Shown: piece after piece, positions 8,135-15,933 of the stretch
Layout of the letters: each line of letters begins with the position of its first letter
Position numbering within the stretch: the first letter of the stretch is position 1
Assembly: GCA_002314445.1 (NCBI GenBank)
Contig: DCFX01000081.1
Location: 1 to 50,671 of the forward strand
DNA length: 50,671 nt
Reading direction: 5' to 3'
From: Treponema sp. UBA1793
Lineage (GTDB): Bacteria > Spirochaetota > Spirochaetia > Treponematales > Treponemataceae
Notes under the pieces: model-generated
Told to the model about the DNA's origin: nothing
Database searches by the model: none
The model's input: only the letters and a program-made list of their open reading frames with translations
Position numbers and translations under genes: made by a program

Positions 8135-9241
8135 TCACGCAGACGTTCTGTCTGAATTGAGCCGTTCCTGTATGAGCGCCATTTTTTCAAGGAACGCGTC
8201 GATGTACGTATAAGTATGTACCGGCGCGCCATTCGTAAGAACAGTATTTTCGAAAACAAACCGGTGTATAAGAGCAATAACGTGAGGTGTGTCGTCCGTA
8301 AAACAAAACCGCTCGAAAGGATCCGGCGGAAACGGAAATGCATCTATCAGAGTAAAAAATTTCTTTATGTCTTGTTCTGCATACCGGAGTCTGCCGTACA
8401 TTCCGCGTCCGGCTTTCTGCAGCATCCGTGCATTCACGGTTTGTTCATACTGCCCTTTCTGGGGGAACGCAAGTACCGGTTTACCGAGGTACAGGGCTTC
8501 CGATATTAACTGATGGCCGGCAGGAGCTATAACACCACGGCATCCGGCAAGCGCTTCTGCAAAATCTACGCCTGCACCAGGATATATTTTGAATTGATAT
8601 TCAGGAAATTTTTTCAATGCTTTTATCATTTTTCTGCGGGAATCGTGTTTTGTATAAACAAGAAAATAATTTCCCGCAGTCGGTTTCTGCATACGTATTT
8701 CGTTCCGTATCACGGGACCAGCTTCTCCGTTATAAAACGAACAGAAGGCCGTAACCTGTGCGCCCGGCGTCATAAATCTTGCAACAAGCCTGCTGATAAT
8801 TCCTGCAGGGGTAAGAGGCAGTGTCTTTATCAGTATTCCGGGATGACTGAAATTCATAAGCGGAATACCGAGCGAGAGCGCAGCCCGGGAAACAAACGGT
8901 TCAAAATCGCAGACAAGCGCATCTATACGGCAGGACGACAGCTGCGACCTTATCACGGAAACTATTTTTCTGAACCGAAAAATGTACGGAATATTTCCTG
9001 CCGCCGTTTTTACATAATCAATACCGTGATTTTCCAAAACAAAATGAAATGACGGAACAATAATAATTTCAACTCCGCCCAGGTGCTGCTGCAGGAATTC
9101 TTTGACTGTACGGGGAATAAAATAAATAATATCGTATTCCTTTTTGAGATACTCGCTCAATGCCACAATCCGCGCAATATGTCCGAAGCCTTCTCCTGCA
9201 CATGAAAATGCCAGTCGTTTTCTGCCTGTTCTGTTTTTCAT
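8135..9241 (-). CDS. Glycosyltransferase, MurG/GT28-like (MJ1255 family)
   Basis: A 368-residue protein with the N-terminal glycine-rich loop FSCAGEGFGHIARIVALSEYL and the C-terminal nucleotide-sugar-binding block VIAPAGHQLISEALYLGKPVLAFP followed by QYEQTVNARML. These are hallmarks of the GT-B fold family seen in MurG and MJ1255-type transferases. There is no membrane segment; it probably acts at the inner leaflet on a lipid or glycan acceptor. The start ATG 9241 is chosen because a promoter ends 6 nt upstream and the family motif begins 12 residues in; an upstream TTG start is possible but lies inside that promoter. Donor and acceptor are not predictable. Confidence 0.8.
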   Translation of the reverse strand: MKNRTGRKRLAFSCAGEGFGHIARIVALSEYLKKEYDIIYFIPRTVKEFLQQHLGGVEIIIVPSFHFVLENHGIDYVKTAAGNIPYIFRFRKIVSVIRSQLSSCRIDALVCDFEPFVSRAALSLGIPLMNFSHPGILIKTLPLTPAGIISRLVARFMTPGAQVTAFCSFYNGEAGPVIRNEIRMQKPTAGNYFLVYTKHDSRRKMIKALKKFPEYQFKIYPGAGVDFAEALAGCRGVIAPAGHQLISEALYLGKPVLAFPQKGQYEQTVNARMLQKAGRGMYGRLRYAEQDIKKFFTLIDAFPFPPDPFERFCFTDDTPHVIALIHRFVFENTVLTNGAPVHTYTYIDAFLEKMALIQERLNSDRTSA

Positions 9242-9247
9242 AACAGA

Positions 9248-9276
9248 ACTATACGGCGCTCCCTCTGCAGAAGCAA
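9248..9276 (-). promoter_or_regulatory. Glycosyltransferase promoter, leaderless geometry
   Basis: On the minus strand: TTGCTT (9271-9276), 17 nt, TATAGT (9248-9253), 6 nt, ATG 9241. This is the same spacing as the aldo/keto reductase promoter. Confidence 0.7.
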
Positions 9277-9371
9277 GCAACTTTGCAGGGTACAACAAAA
9301 AACTAACACAAAACTAAATGATACCTTACAGATGAAAGCACAGCGGCCTTCAGATTTTGCACCGCTGAATG

Positions 9372-10199
9372 TTACTCCTGCATTTCAAGCCGTCCGGCGG
9401 TAATTCTCCTGCTGATGACTTTTATCCCGATGATTACCAGCAGAATAAGAGCCGACAGGAGTGCGGTAAAACCGCCCGGTGCGACGTTAAAAAAATACGA
9501 AAGAAAGAGCCCGCTCACAATATCGATAAGACTGAAAATGATTGACCAGAGAACGGTCCCTTTGAAGCTTTTTGCCACCTGCATGGCAGTGGCAACGGGG
9601 AGTGCAATCATTGACCCGATGACCATCATCCCGACAACCCGGATAGAAACAGAAATTGCCGCAGCAACAAGAATAGAAAACGCATAATTAATCAGCCTGA
9701 CTTTAACTTTTGCAAGACGCGCGGCATCTTCATCGAAGACTGTATAAATAAGCTGATCGTATAAAAAAAACAACGTTACAGCAGCCGCAATACTCAGGCA
9801 GAGGACGGTGAGGACATCTTCGTTTGTTACAGTCAGAATTGAACCGAAGAGGAACGAATTGGCATTTGCATGCAGTTTTCCCGAGCTGATTATCGTAATA
9901 GCCACGCCCACCCCGATTGCAAGAATGATATTGAGAATAATTTCCGAATATTTTTTGAAAAATCCCCTGAGAAATTCTATCAATGCCCCTGCGAATGCGG
10001 TAAATACAAAGGCTCCCAGTATCGGGTTTACATCAAACAGGAGACCACCTGCAACACCTGCCAGAGATGCATGGGCAAGCGTATCGCCAATCATTGAGTA
10101 ACGCCGTAATACAAGAAAAACACCTATCATCGGTAAAAGGATACCTATAAGAACTGAAACTATAAGTGCATTTTGAAAAAACGTATAACTCAGAATCAT
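9372..10199 (-). CDS. znuB: Zinc/manganese ABC transporter permease (ABC-3 family)
   Basis: A 275-residue integral membrane protein with about eight hydrophobic helices and the ABC-3 family signature GDTLAHASLAGVAGG near residue 40. It forms the channel of a metal importer with the ATPase encoded immediately upstream; the genes overlap by four bases (ATGA). The substrate-binding protein is divergent at 11075. ABC-3 systems carry Zn2+, Mn2+ or Fe2+, and the metal cannot be fixed from the permease alone. Confidence 0.88.
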   Translation of the reverse strand: MILSYTFFQNALIVSVLIGILLPMIGVFLVLRRYSMIGDTLAHASLAGVAGGLLFDVNPILGAFVFTAFAGALIEFLRGFFKKYSEIILNIILAIGVGVAITIISSGKLHANANSFLFGSILTVTNEDVLTVLCLSIAAAVTLFFLYDQLIYTVFDEDAARLAKVKVRLINYAFSILVAAAISVSIRVVGMMVIGSMIALPVATAMQVAKSFKGTVLWSIIFSLIDIVSGLFLSYFFNVAPGGFTALLSALILLVIIGIKVISRRITAGRLEMQE

Positions 10200-10867
10200 T
10201 GCAGCACACCTCCATTGGCAAATAATAGTTCCCTGTGATATGTCTCCGGATTACACATATGTCCGCTGCCGCCGGACATATGATAAATAGCCGTTGAGTT
10301 ATGAACGGCAGCTTCCAGATTGTGTTCAACAGAAAGAATTGTTACCTGTTTTTCAACATTAAGTTTTTTGAGATAGGTATATATTTCTTTTCTGCTGTCC
10401 ACATCGACCCCGGCAGAAGGTTCATCAAGGATAATAAGGGACGGATCTCCGATAATCCCCCGTGCAATAAACACTTTCTGCCGCTGTCCACCCGAAAGTG
10501 CACTGAGCAACCTGTCCGACAGTGACTGCATTCCAACGGCCTCAAGAGCCTGCTCCGTTCTGTTCCTATCCTTGATTTTCAAGAGACGCCTGTATGAATC
10601 GAGCATTTCGCGTACCGTAATCGGAAAGTGCGAATCGGCAAGATCGTTGGTCTGAGGAACAAAAGCGGTCCGTTCTTCATTGACGAAAACCGTTCCTTTC
10701 AGCGGAGTCAGTAATCCGAGCAGGAGTTTTACCAGTGTACTTTTTCCAGCTCCATTACTTCCCAAAATTGAAATATAATCGCCGTTTTCAGCGCTAAAAT
10801 AAAGATTCTTCAAAATATACGGCGCTGTTCCTGTATACGAAAAATAAAGCCCTTCAGCACTAATCAT
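10196..10867 (-). CDS. znuC: Zinc/manganese ABC transporter ATPase
   Basis: A 223-residue ATPase with Walker A GSNGAGKSTLVKLLLG, Q-loop FVPQTND, signature LSGGQRQKVFIARG, Walker B LIILDEPSAGVD and the H-loop SVEHN. It pairs with the ABC-3 permease it overlaps. The start ATG 10867 follows AGGAG by 5 nt and begins at the domain edge (MISAEGLYFSY). The frame is open a further 52 codons upstream, through a hairpin-bearing leader that could be partly translated, but those residues show no family similarity. Confidence 0.88.
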   Translation of the reverse strand: MISAEGLYFSYTGTAPYILKNLYFSAENGDYISILGSNGAGKSTLVKLLLGLLTPLKGTVFVNEERTAFVPQTNDLADSHFPITVREMLDSYRRLLKIKDRNRTEQALEAVGMQSLSDRLLSALSGGQRQKVFIARGIIGDPSLIILDEPSAGVDVDSRKEIYTYLKKLNVEKQVTILSVEHNLEAAVHNSTAIYHMSGGSGHMCNPETYHRELLFANGGVLQ

Positions 10868-10953
10868 CAAAACTCCTATAAAAACTCCACGTAGCGGTAT
10901 GGCACGGATGCCGTAAATCGTAGTTGTGAAAGCAACGCTTGAACAGCAACTGT

Positions 10954-10983
10954 TGATAAAAATACACTGATGTATTTTTATCA
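10954..10983 (-). promoter_or_regulatory. 13-bp perfect hairpin in the znuC leader
   Basis: Arms TGATAAAAATACA and TGTATTTTTATCA enclose a 4-nt loop, 87 nt upstream of the znuC-like start. On the minus strand it follows GGAGGTA. The same sequence order (ATGATAAAAAT, complementary arm, ACAG, then about 85 nt to an AGGAG) occurs before ytfR at 17335-17364. Confidence 0.6.
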
Positions 10984-11000
10984 TACCTCCGCGTTTTCTC

Positions 11001-11029
11001 TTGACTTTTTCAGGAGAACGCACTAGTTT
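11001..11029 (+). promoter_or_regulatory. Promoter of the metal-binding protein gene
   Basis: TTGACT (11001-11006), 17 nt, TAGTTT (11024-11029). The predicted +1 near 11036 lies just before the palindrome at 11038-11054, so a bound repressor would block initiation. Confidence 0.55.
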
Positions 11030-11037
11030 AGCACAAA

Positions 11038-11054
11038 TTGCAAATAATTTGCAA
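11038..11054. promoter_or_regulatory. 17-bp palindrome, probable metalloregulator operator
   Basis: Perfect inverted repeat TTGCAAAT-A-ATTTGCAA, placed between the divergent halves of the metal transporter and overlapping the predicted start of the SBP transcript. The position fits repression by a Zur-, TroR- or AdcR-like protein; the regulator is not in the window. Confidence 0.6.
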
Positions 11055-11074
11055 TATTATTTCAGGAGGTTTAC

Positions 11075-11980
11075 GTGAAAAAGAATATTTTATCAACAGT
11101 TTCAATTTTATGCATGCTGTTCTTACTCTCAGCTTCGGCTTTTGCCGGTGGGCAGAAAGATACGAGCGGAAAGCTCTCTGTAGCTGCAAGTTTTGACGCC
11201 ATGGCTGAATTTACGAAAGCAGTGGGCGGTAATAAAGTTACCGTCGTAACACTGACCCCGGCCGGTATAGAACCTCATGAGTTTGAACCAAAAGCGAGGG
11301 ATATGGCTGCTGTCAGCAAAGCTGCGGTTTTTGTTTATAACGGTCTCGGCATGGAAGCCTGGGCAGAGAAGGCAGTTGCAGCTGCCAATAATCCAAAACT
11401 TATTGCAGTCAATGCTTCTGAAGGGGCTGCCGCTATCAGCAATACTGATCCCAGGGAAATTAAAGAACACGGGCAGTTCGACCCGCACCTCTGGCTGAGC
11501 CTGTCAGGCGCCGTACAGGAAGTAAACAATATCGCTGCAACACTTGAGAAGGCAGATCCTGCAAATGCACAATATTATGCAGAAAATGCAAAATCATATA
11601 TCAAAACACTTAATGATCTTAAAACTGAATATGCAGGCAAGTTTGCAGCGTCAAAAAGAAAAAGTTTTGTTACAGGACATGCGGCATTCGCCTATTTCTG
11701 CCGTGATTTCGGACTTGAACAGAATAGTGTTGAAGATGTTTTTGCAGAAGGTGAACCAAGCGCAAAGCAGCTTGCAGGATTAGTTGATTACTGCAGGCAG
11801 AAAGACGTGAGAACTATTTTCGTTGAAGATATGGTAAGCCCTGCAGTCTCAAAAACACTTGCAAACGAAATTGGTGCAACCGTAAAGACTATTGCAACCG
11901 TTGAAGGGCCGGAAGACGGAAAAACGTATCTGGAACGCCAGAAAGAAAATCTGGAAAAAATCTATGCAGCACTTAATTAG
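11075..11980 (+). CDS. znuA: Zinc/manganese-binding periplasmic protein (ZnuA/TroA family)
   Basis: A 301-residue cluster 9 binding protein starting at GTG 11075, five bases after AGGAGG. A signal peptide ends near SASAFAGG (residue 25). Likely metal ligands are His in GIEPHEFEP (about 68), His in FDPHLWLS (about 138), His in VTGHAAFAYF (about 202) and the acidic pair in FVEDMVSP (about 251). A short His-containing loop (KEHGQ) precedes the second ligand, as in zinc-type members. It delivers metal to the divergent permease/ATPase pair. The gene ends in a strong palindrome that may act as terminator. Confidence 0.88.
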   Translation: MKKNILSTVSILCMLFLLSASAFAGGQKDTSGKLSVAASFDAMAEFTKAVGGNKVTVVTLTPAGIEPHEFEPKARDMAAVSKAAVFVYNGLGMEAWAEKAVAAANNPKLIAVNASEGAAAISNTDPREIKEHGQFDPHLWLSLSGAVQEVNNIAATLEKADPANAQYYAENAKSYIKTLNDLKTEYAGKFAASKRKSFVTGHAAFAYFCRDFGLEQNSVEDVFAEGEPSAKQLAGLVDYCRQKDVRTIFVEDMVSPAVSKTLANEIGATVKTIATVEGPEDGKTYLERQKENLEKIYAALN

Positions 11981-12000
11981 TAAGGAAATAAAAAATTATT

Positions 12001-12040
12001 AAAGGAACCTCTGAAAACTGAAGTTTTCAGAGGTTCCTTT
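12001..12040. repeat. Dispersed palindromic repeat, copy 2 (perfect 19-bp stem)
   Basis: A perfect inverted repeat, arm AAAGGAACCTCTGAAAACT, with a 2-nt centre, 20 bp after the znuA-like stop. It shares its core with the copies at 7963 and 21197. The TTT at the arm end allows a terminator role, but the tiny loop and the recurrence suggest a repeat family. Confidence 0.75.
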
Positions 12041-12072
12041 ACCTGAGTCATAGAGACCTCCCTGAAAATGAA

Positions 12073-12162
12073 TTACACCGAATGATGTTTTTTCGTTATA
12101 GGGATGTCTCCCATCGCCTTTCCAACTTTTCTGATTGCTTCTTCTGTCTGATGTTCCTGCAT
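12073..12162 (-). CDS. Possible 29-aa small ORF or gene relic
   Basis: The peptide starts MQEHQTEEAIRKVGKAMGD and ends in KKHHSV, with AAGGA about 6 nt before the ATG. Its codon pattern looks coding and it is rich in E/K. A second frame just upstream (ATG near 12200, 40 codons) also has an SD-like sequence, so the 12041-12249 gap may hold a frameshifted relic of a slightly larger gene. I do not recognise a family. Confidence 0.25.
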   Translation of the reverse strand: MQEHQTEEAIRKVGKAMGDIPITKKHHSV

Positions 12163-12249
12163 CCGTTTCCTTTGATGCCTGTGACTTTCTGTAAGACTGA
12201 TACACTTACATCAAACATAGTAGTTTTTCCTCTTGAAGGTTATATGTTG

Positions 12250-12930
12250 TTATCTATCACTACCATCAGCATTTGAGTCATGATACTGTTTGTTCTGTAA
12301 AAAAAGATTTTCAAAAAAACTGACAGGACCCTCTAAATCCCGGAGAATTTCTTCATCCGAGAGAGGAGGCTCCTTTTCGAGTAAAAATGTTTCAAATGCC
12401 CAGCTGGCTCGAAAAGCATTAAATATACGGGCAAGATTTCTTACATCGCATTTTATTATTCTTCCCTTTTCAATCTCTCTTTGAAAAATTTTTTCCAAAT
12501 ATAAATCTGATTTTTCCCCATAATGTTCAAGAAAATATTCTTGTATCTTTTTATCATGGTACATTTCAGCATACATTATCCGGAGTATCAAAATCATCTG
12601 AGGATTGCTGCGGATAATGGCCGGCAGAGGTGTTAATAAACCGGAAAAAATAGAACCACCATCTGTGTCTTCCTCAATTGGCAGGGGCGTATAAATAAAC
12701 TGCTCTGCTTTATTGAATATAGCCCTGAGAATATCCTCTTTTCCTTTGAAGTGCCGGTATATTGCACCTTCTGAAATGCCTGCACCTTCTGCCATTTCCC
12801 TGACAGAAATTTTGTCATATCCATATTTTGAAAAAAGTAAAATTGCTGTATCAAGAATCTTCTGATCTGTTGGTTGTTCAGTATCTGACCGGAGTGGCCT
12901 GCCCATTTTTTTGCTATTGTTTGTCATCAT
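12250..12930 (-). CDS. TetR family transcriptional regulator
   Basis: A 226-residue protein with an N-terminal TetR helix-turn-helix: TDQKILDTAILLFSKYGYDK, ISVREMAEGAGISEGAIYRHF and KGKEDILRAIF, followed by a helical ligand-binding domain. The start ATG 12930 (or adjacent 12927) is inferred because a promoter ends 8 nt upstream; a TTG further upstream is possible but would place the promoter inside the gene. It lies directly downstream of the GIN-domain gene, whose promoter carries a TetR-like palindrome (13788-13811), so that gene is its likely target. The ligand is unknown. Confidence 0.88.
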   Translation of the reverse strand: MMTNNSKKMGRPLRSDTEQPTDQKILDTAILLFSKYGYDKISVREMAEGAGISEGAIYRHFKGKEDILRAIFNKAEQFIYTPLPIEEDTDGGSIFSGLLTPLPAIIRSNPQMILILRIMYAEMYHDKKIQEYFLEHYGEKSDLYLEKIFQREIEKGRIIKCDVRNLARIFNAFRASWAFETFLLEKEPPLSDEEILRDLEGPVSFFENLFLQNKQYHDSNADGSDR

Positions 12931-12938
12931 ATTTTTCC

Positions 12939-12967
12939 ATGATATTGAAAACATTTTTATCTGTCCA
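12939..12967 (-). promoter_or_regulatory. TetR gene promoter, near-leaderless
   Basis: On the minus strand: TGGACA (12962-12967), 17 nt, TATCAT (12939-12944), 8 nt, ATG 12930. No canonical Shine-Dalgarno. Confidence 0.5.
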
Positions 12968-13127
12968 GCATACAACGTAGAATGTTTCCTTATTTACCAT
13001 CTTTTGTATATCCGATCCATCTGCAAAATTTTTGTATTTGCCGGTTACTTGGCCGAAAATCCATAAAATTCTTTATGAATAAATACACGATACTGACTTA
13101 AAATCAGACTGGCTTTCAAAATTGTTT

Positions 13128-13775
13128 TTAATTATTGTCCTTTAGAATCTCTCCAATACCGCTTGTTTTTTTCTCTATTTTCGGGTTTCCATGGTATATT
13201 ATTTTTCCGGAACCAGTTACTGAAGCAACTAAATTTTCTTCAGCATAAATTTCGGCATATACATTACCTGTACACTTGGCATTAACTTTTTGTGCTGACA
13301 GGGAGAAGCCGGAAAATTTGGCATTTCCCGTACAATTTAAAATAAGAGAAGGTGTTGTTCCTGCTGTCTCTACAGTTGCATTTCCATTCAAGACAACAGT
13401 AAGTGAGCTGAAATCAAATTCGTCAGTTTTAATAATGCCGTTTCCATTTATTGTAATCTTTTTTATTTCAGGCATGCAGATATCTATTTCTAACGGTTCA
13501 TATTTTTTGAAAGGATGCAGACAAATAGATTTCCCAAACCCCATAGTAAGGTTACCATTTTTAACAGACGTTTCAAATACCTTAAGACTTGATTCATTAC
13601 CCGCAAGCTTAATACTTTGAGCTCCTTTGTGAATGTGAACGATGCCGATACCATTGAGGATGACCGAATTGAATGATTCAAGCTGCCTGGTAACAGCGGT
13701 TTCTGCACCAGCTGGAACAATACTGCTTGCAACGGAAAACAGTAAAAAACCTCTTATTGCGTTAGGGATAGACAT
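13128..13775 (-). CDS. Secreted GIN-domain (DUF2807) protein
   Basis: A 215-residue protein with a signal peptide (IRGFLLFSVASSIVPAGAET) and a repetitive beta-helix-like body of short strands rich in G and N (ITINGNGIIKTDEF, VVLNGNATVETAG, NCTGNAKFSG, KCTGNVYAEIYAEENLVASV). This is the putative auto-transporter adhesin head GIN domain (PF10988). It is probably periplasmic or surface-exposed; family function is unknown. The start ATG 13775 follows AAGGAG. Expression is probably controlled by the downstream TetR through the palindrome covering its promoter. Confidence 0.75.
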   Translation of the reverse strand: MSIPNAIRGFLLFSVASSIVPAGAETAVTRQLESFNSVILNGIGIVHIHKGAQSIKLAGNESSLKVFETSVKNGNLTMGFGKSICLHPFKKYEPLEIDICMPEIKKITINGNGIIKTDEFDFSSLTVVLNGNATVETAGTTPSLILNCTGNAKFSGFSLSAQKVNAKCTGNVYAEIYAEENLVASVTGSGKIIYHGNPKIEKKTSGIGEILKDNN

Positions 13776-13787
13776 TTATTTCTCCTT

Positions 13788-13811
13788 ATGTAAGTAATCA
13801 ATTACTTACAT
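13788..13811. promoter_or_regulatory. 24-bp palindromic operator over the GIN gene promoter
   Basis: Arms ATGTAAGTAAT and ATTACTTACAT around a CA centre. The minus-strand promoter TTGACA (13831-13836), 17 nt, TAATGT (13808-13813) overlaps it, placing the predicted +1 near the dyad centre. This is classic TetR-type repression geometry. Confidence 0.7.
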
Positions 13812-13899
13812 TACTGTTGTTGTTTGTGTTTGTCAAGCTGATTTTATTTTTATATTTTTTCCAATACTTATGAGGCCAGATTGACCTGCATTTGCAGCA

Positions 13900-14421
13900 C
13901 TAAATCGTATCAAATCCCCTTTCAGTAGTCTTGTAGGTATTGAGCCTGCATTTTTTCTGATTAACGGTTTTATTACTTATGGCTCCGGCAGGGCAATTAT
14001 CAAGGCAAAGGTGACAGTTTGGAATACACAGTTCTTCACTTAATTCATCGGATTCAAGTGAAGAATCAATAAGGAGGGCTCCCGAAGTTAAGCGGTCAGC
14101 ATTCCAATACTCACAGGGGTTATCGCCTGGAATTTGTAATGCCTTTATTTTTTCAGTTTTCTCAATTTCTCTTGCTGCTGTGAATGAAATTTCGTCTACC
14201 TTTTGTGTTGCCATGGCGATAAAATGGGTATAAATAAGTCTTGATTGTATGTCATAAAAACTCTCAGGCAGGGCAATGCCAAATACAATCACTGATTTAC
14301 AATTATCCCAAATAGTGCCGAGTTGATATTCTCTACCAACATCTGAAAATCTTGATACATTTGCGATCCCGCAAATATCCGCACCAAGACCCAAAATAAT
14401 TTTGCGTATATTTTTTTTCAC
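13900..14421 (-). pseudogene. Truncated QueG-like 4Fe-4S protein (in-frame TAG)
   Basis: The frame starts at GTG 14421 (AAAGGA upstream) and encodes 173 residues resembling short epoxyqueuosine-reductase-type ferredoxin proteins. It has a first cluster motif CIPNCHLCLDNCPAGAI and ends TTERGFDTI. In the same frame the TAG at 13900-13902 is followed by CCKCRSIWPHKYW, matching the CNxCRxxCP second-cluster motif expected after RGFDLI in this family. A nonsense codon therefore appears to cut off the second cluster, and Trp stands where the next Cys is expected, a further sign of decay. Read-through would end at 13798. Function is probably lost, though a one-cluster product could still be made. Confidence 0.7.
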
Positions 14422-14793
14422 TTATTTTTCCTTTGTTATTGCAGTATATCACCCGTCATTGGAGGAGAACAAATACTTCCGGCAGTAAAATAATAGAAGG
14501 TTTATTGTATCTCTTTAAAAAACAGCATTATTTTAAGAATAAAATAATACAACCGAAATTATTATTTTCCATTACAGGGAAAATAATTTTCTATGGCGTG
14601 GAAAATCCTTTACCATTACAAGGAAAATCATTTTTCCTGTAATGGAATTTTGTTTTTTCCGGCCGGATATTTTAAAATTATCGGTATGGAATTCATCAAT
14701 TTTTGGGAAACGATTATATGGCACGTTCAGGAAACTTTTCGATTCGCAGGAAGCCTGAAAAAGGATATTTTACAGGTAAAGGTTTTATAATAG
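14422..14793. other. AT-rich intergenic region with repeated hairpin arms
   Basis: No gene is supportable here. CCATTACAGGGAAAAT (about 14571) recurs as CCATTACAAGGAAAAT (14613-14628) and, inverted, as TTTTCCTGTAATGG (14632-14645), which forms a 14-bp stem with one bulge. Short ORFs in the region lack plausible starts or composition. Confidence 0.5.
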
Positions 14794-14939
14794 TGGAGAT
14801 GATCGGACTTGAACCACCCCGCTCCGGTCGTTGCCTTCCTGGCAACTCCCGCTGCGGCGCCTCCGTTCGCTGCCGGTGCCATCCATGGCACCTTTTCGCG
14901 GCACTTGCCGCGCGCTCACTCCGGTAGTCGGTTCAAGTC
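14794..14939. repeat. GC-rich multi-hairpin element with tRNA-Ala-derived ends
   Basis: The left end (14794-14815) is a 22-nt exact direct copy of the acceptor/T-arm end of the adjacent tRNA-Ala (14998-15019). The right end (14923-14939) is a 17-nt exact inverted copy of its T-arm (15010-15026). Between them lie GC-rich hairpins: GTTGCC/GGCAAC (14830-14846), GGTGCC/GGCACC (14875-14892) and CGCGGC/GCCGCG (14897-14912). The composition is sharply unlike the flanking AT-rich DNA. Confidence 0.7.
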
Positions 14940-14956
14940 TTTGATGATGTGTTAAC

Positions 14957-14995
14957 AAAAATACCGTGGTCAGATAAGACCACGGTATTTTTTTC
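14957..14995 (-). terminator. tRNA-Ala terminator
   Basis: A perfect 15-bp stem (arms 14957-14971 and 14978-14992) with a 6-nt loop begins 6 nt after the tRNA 3' end. A TTTTT tract closes it on the minus strand, and T-runs also occur on the plus strand. Confidence 0.8.
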
Positions 14996-14997
14996 TA

Positions 14998-15071
<74 letters not shown>

Positions 15072-15087
15072 AAAAAGGAATACATGC

Positions 15088-15117
15088 ACTATAGCAAAAG
15101 AACGGGAACGATGTCAA
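15088..15117 (-). promoter_or_regulatory. tRNA-Ala promoter
   Basis: On the minus strand: TTGACA (15112-15117), 18 nt, extended -10 TG-C-TATAGT (15088-15093), with the tRNA 5' end 17 nt downstream. A short AAAAGGC/GCCTTTT stem (15122-15155) just upstream may end the 15190-15933 transcript. Confidence 0.75.
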
Positions 15118-15189
15118 GAATAAAAGGCCTGGTCCGGTATGGAATCAAGCCTTTTACATTAGTGCTCAAGAATTACTGTATCTTACAAA

Positions 15190-15933
15190 TTACTGAAGGC
15201 CTTCTATGGAAAGCCAGTCTATATAGAGCGGATAAACGTCTTTCATTCCTTTGCCATTAAACACAATTTCAATTCCATTTGCCTTTCTCACGGACGGAAG
15301 TTTCAAACTCCCTTTCTTTCCGCCGAAATCATATGTTTTATTTGCAAAATCAAGTACAACGGTATGCCAGCCGGAGCCAATTGTACTGAACGGGATGATA
15401 TCGGAATCGTCGAGTTTAATATATTTCAGATTCCATTGATCATCACGGACGAGGAATCTGACGTCAGGCGCATTTTTATCTGTTGTGCAGAATTCTGCGG
15501 GGATATACATTCTCATTTTCCAGACAAGATTCTTCACTGCTTTCGGAGACTTTCCCTGCTCGCTGAAATTCTGTATCCATCCGTAATGAACGGACATCGG
15601 CATGGTAAATGCAATCATTTTGTCGCCGTCGCCGGTGTCGATAAATGAACAATACTTCGACAAATCAGCCTGCCAGTCCCCTCCGTCTTCATATTGAAGC
15701 TTGGACCACAGATTACCTGTATGCAGATAGTTCTTTCCACCGTCTGCAGACCATCTTTCGACCTTTACATCGGCAAGATTATAGGTTGCATTTTTTTCCT
15801 CATCGTCAATGCCTGCTGCTCCCGTTAAGACATCCCCCGGGACAGCCGGAGCCTCATCAGCCCATATGGTACTGCTCATTGCTATGAAGGCTGCAAATAC
15901 GATTGAAACAGCAAATTTTACTTCATTTTTCAT
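15190..15933 (-). CDS. Secreted beta-jelly-roll protein, FlaA-like or carbohydrate-binding
   Basis: A 247-residue protein with a signal peptide (VKFAVSIVFAAFIAMSSTIWA). The mature body has alternating strands and aromatic residues (VHYGWIQNF, LVWKMRMYIPAEF, VRFLVRDDQWNLKYI, SGWHTVVLDFANKTYDFGG) and ends PLYIDWLSIEGLQ. This overall plan occurs in spirochaete FlaA sheath-type proteins and in carbohydrate-binding jelly rolls; I cannot separate these by eye. AGGAGG precedes ATG 15933. It is divergent from the ytfQ operon across a 323-bp AT-rich gap, so shared regulation and a glycan-related role are possible. Confidence 0.5.
   Translation of the reverse strand: MKNEVKFAVSIVFAAFIAMSSTIWADEAPAVPGDVLTGAAGIDDEEKNATYNLADVKVERWSADGGKNYLHTGNLWSKLQYEDGGDWQADLSKYCSFIDTGDGDKMIAFTMPMSVHYGWIQNFSEQGKSPKAVKNLVWKMRMYIPAEFCTTDKNAPDVRFLVRDDQWNLKYIKLDDSDIIPFSTIGSGWHTVVLDFANKTYDFGGKKGSLKLPSVRKANGIEIVFNGKGMKDVYPLYIDWLSIEGLQ

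Noticed and set aside
10868..11023. N-terminal extension of the znuC-like ATPase
   Set aside because: The frame is open, but the extra residues are Cys/Ser/Thr-rich without ABC homology, and a good Shine-Dalgarno precedes ATG 10867.
14794..14939. Second tRNA gene or tRNA pseudogene
   Set aside because: Only T-arm and acceptor fragments are present, one in inverted orientation; no anticodon or D-arm can be built.
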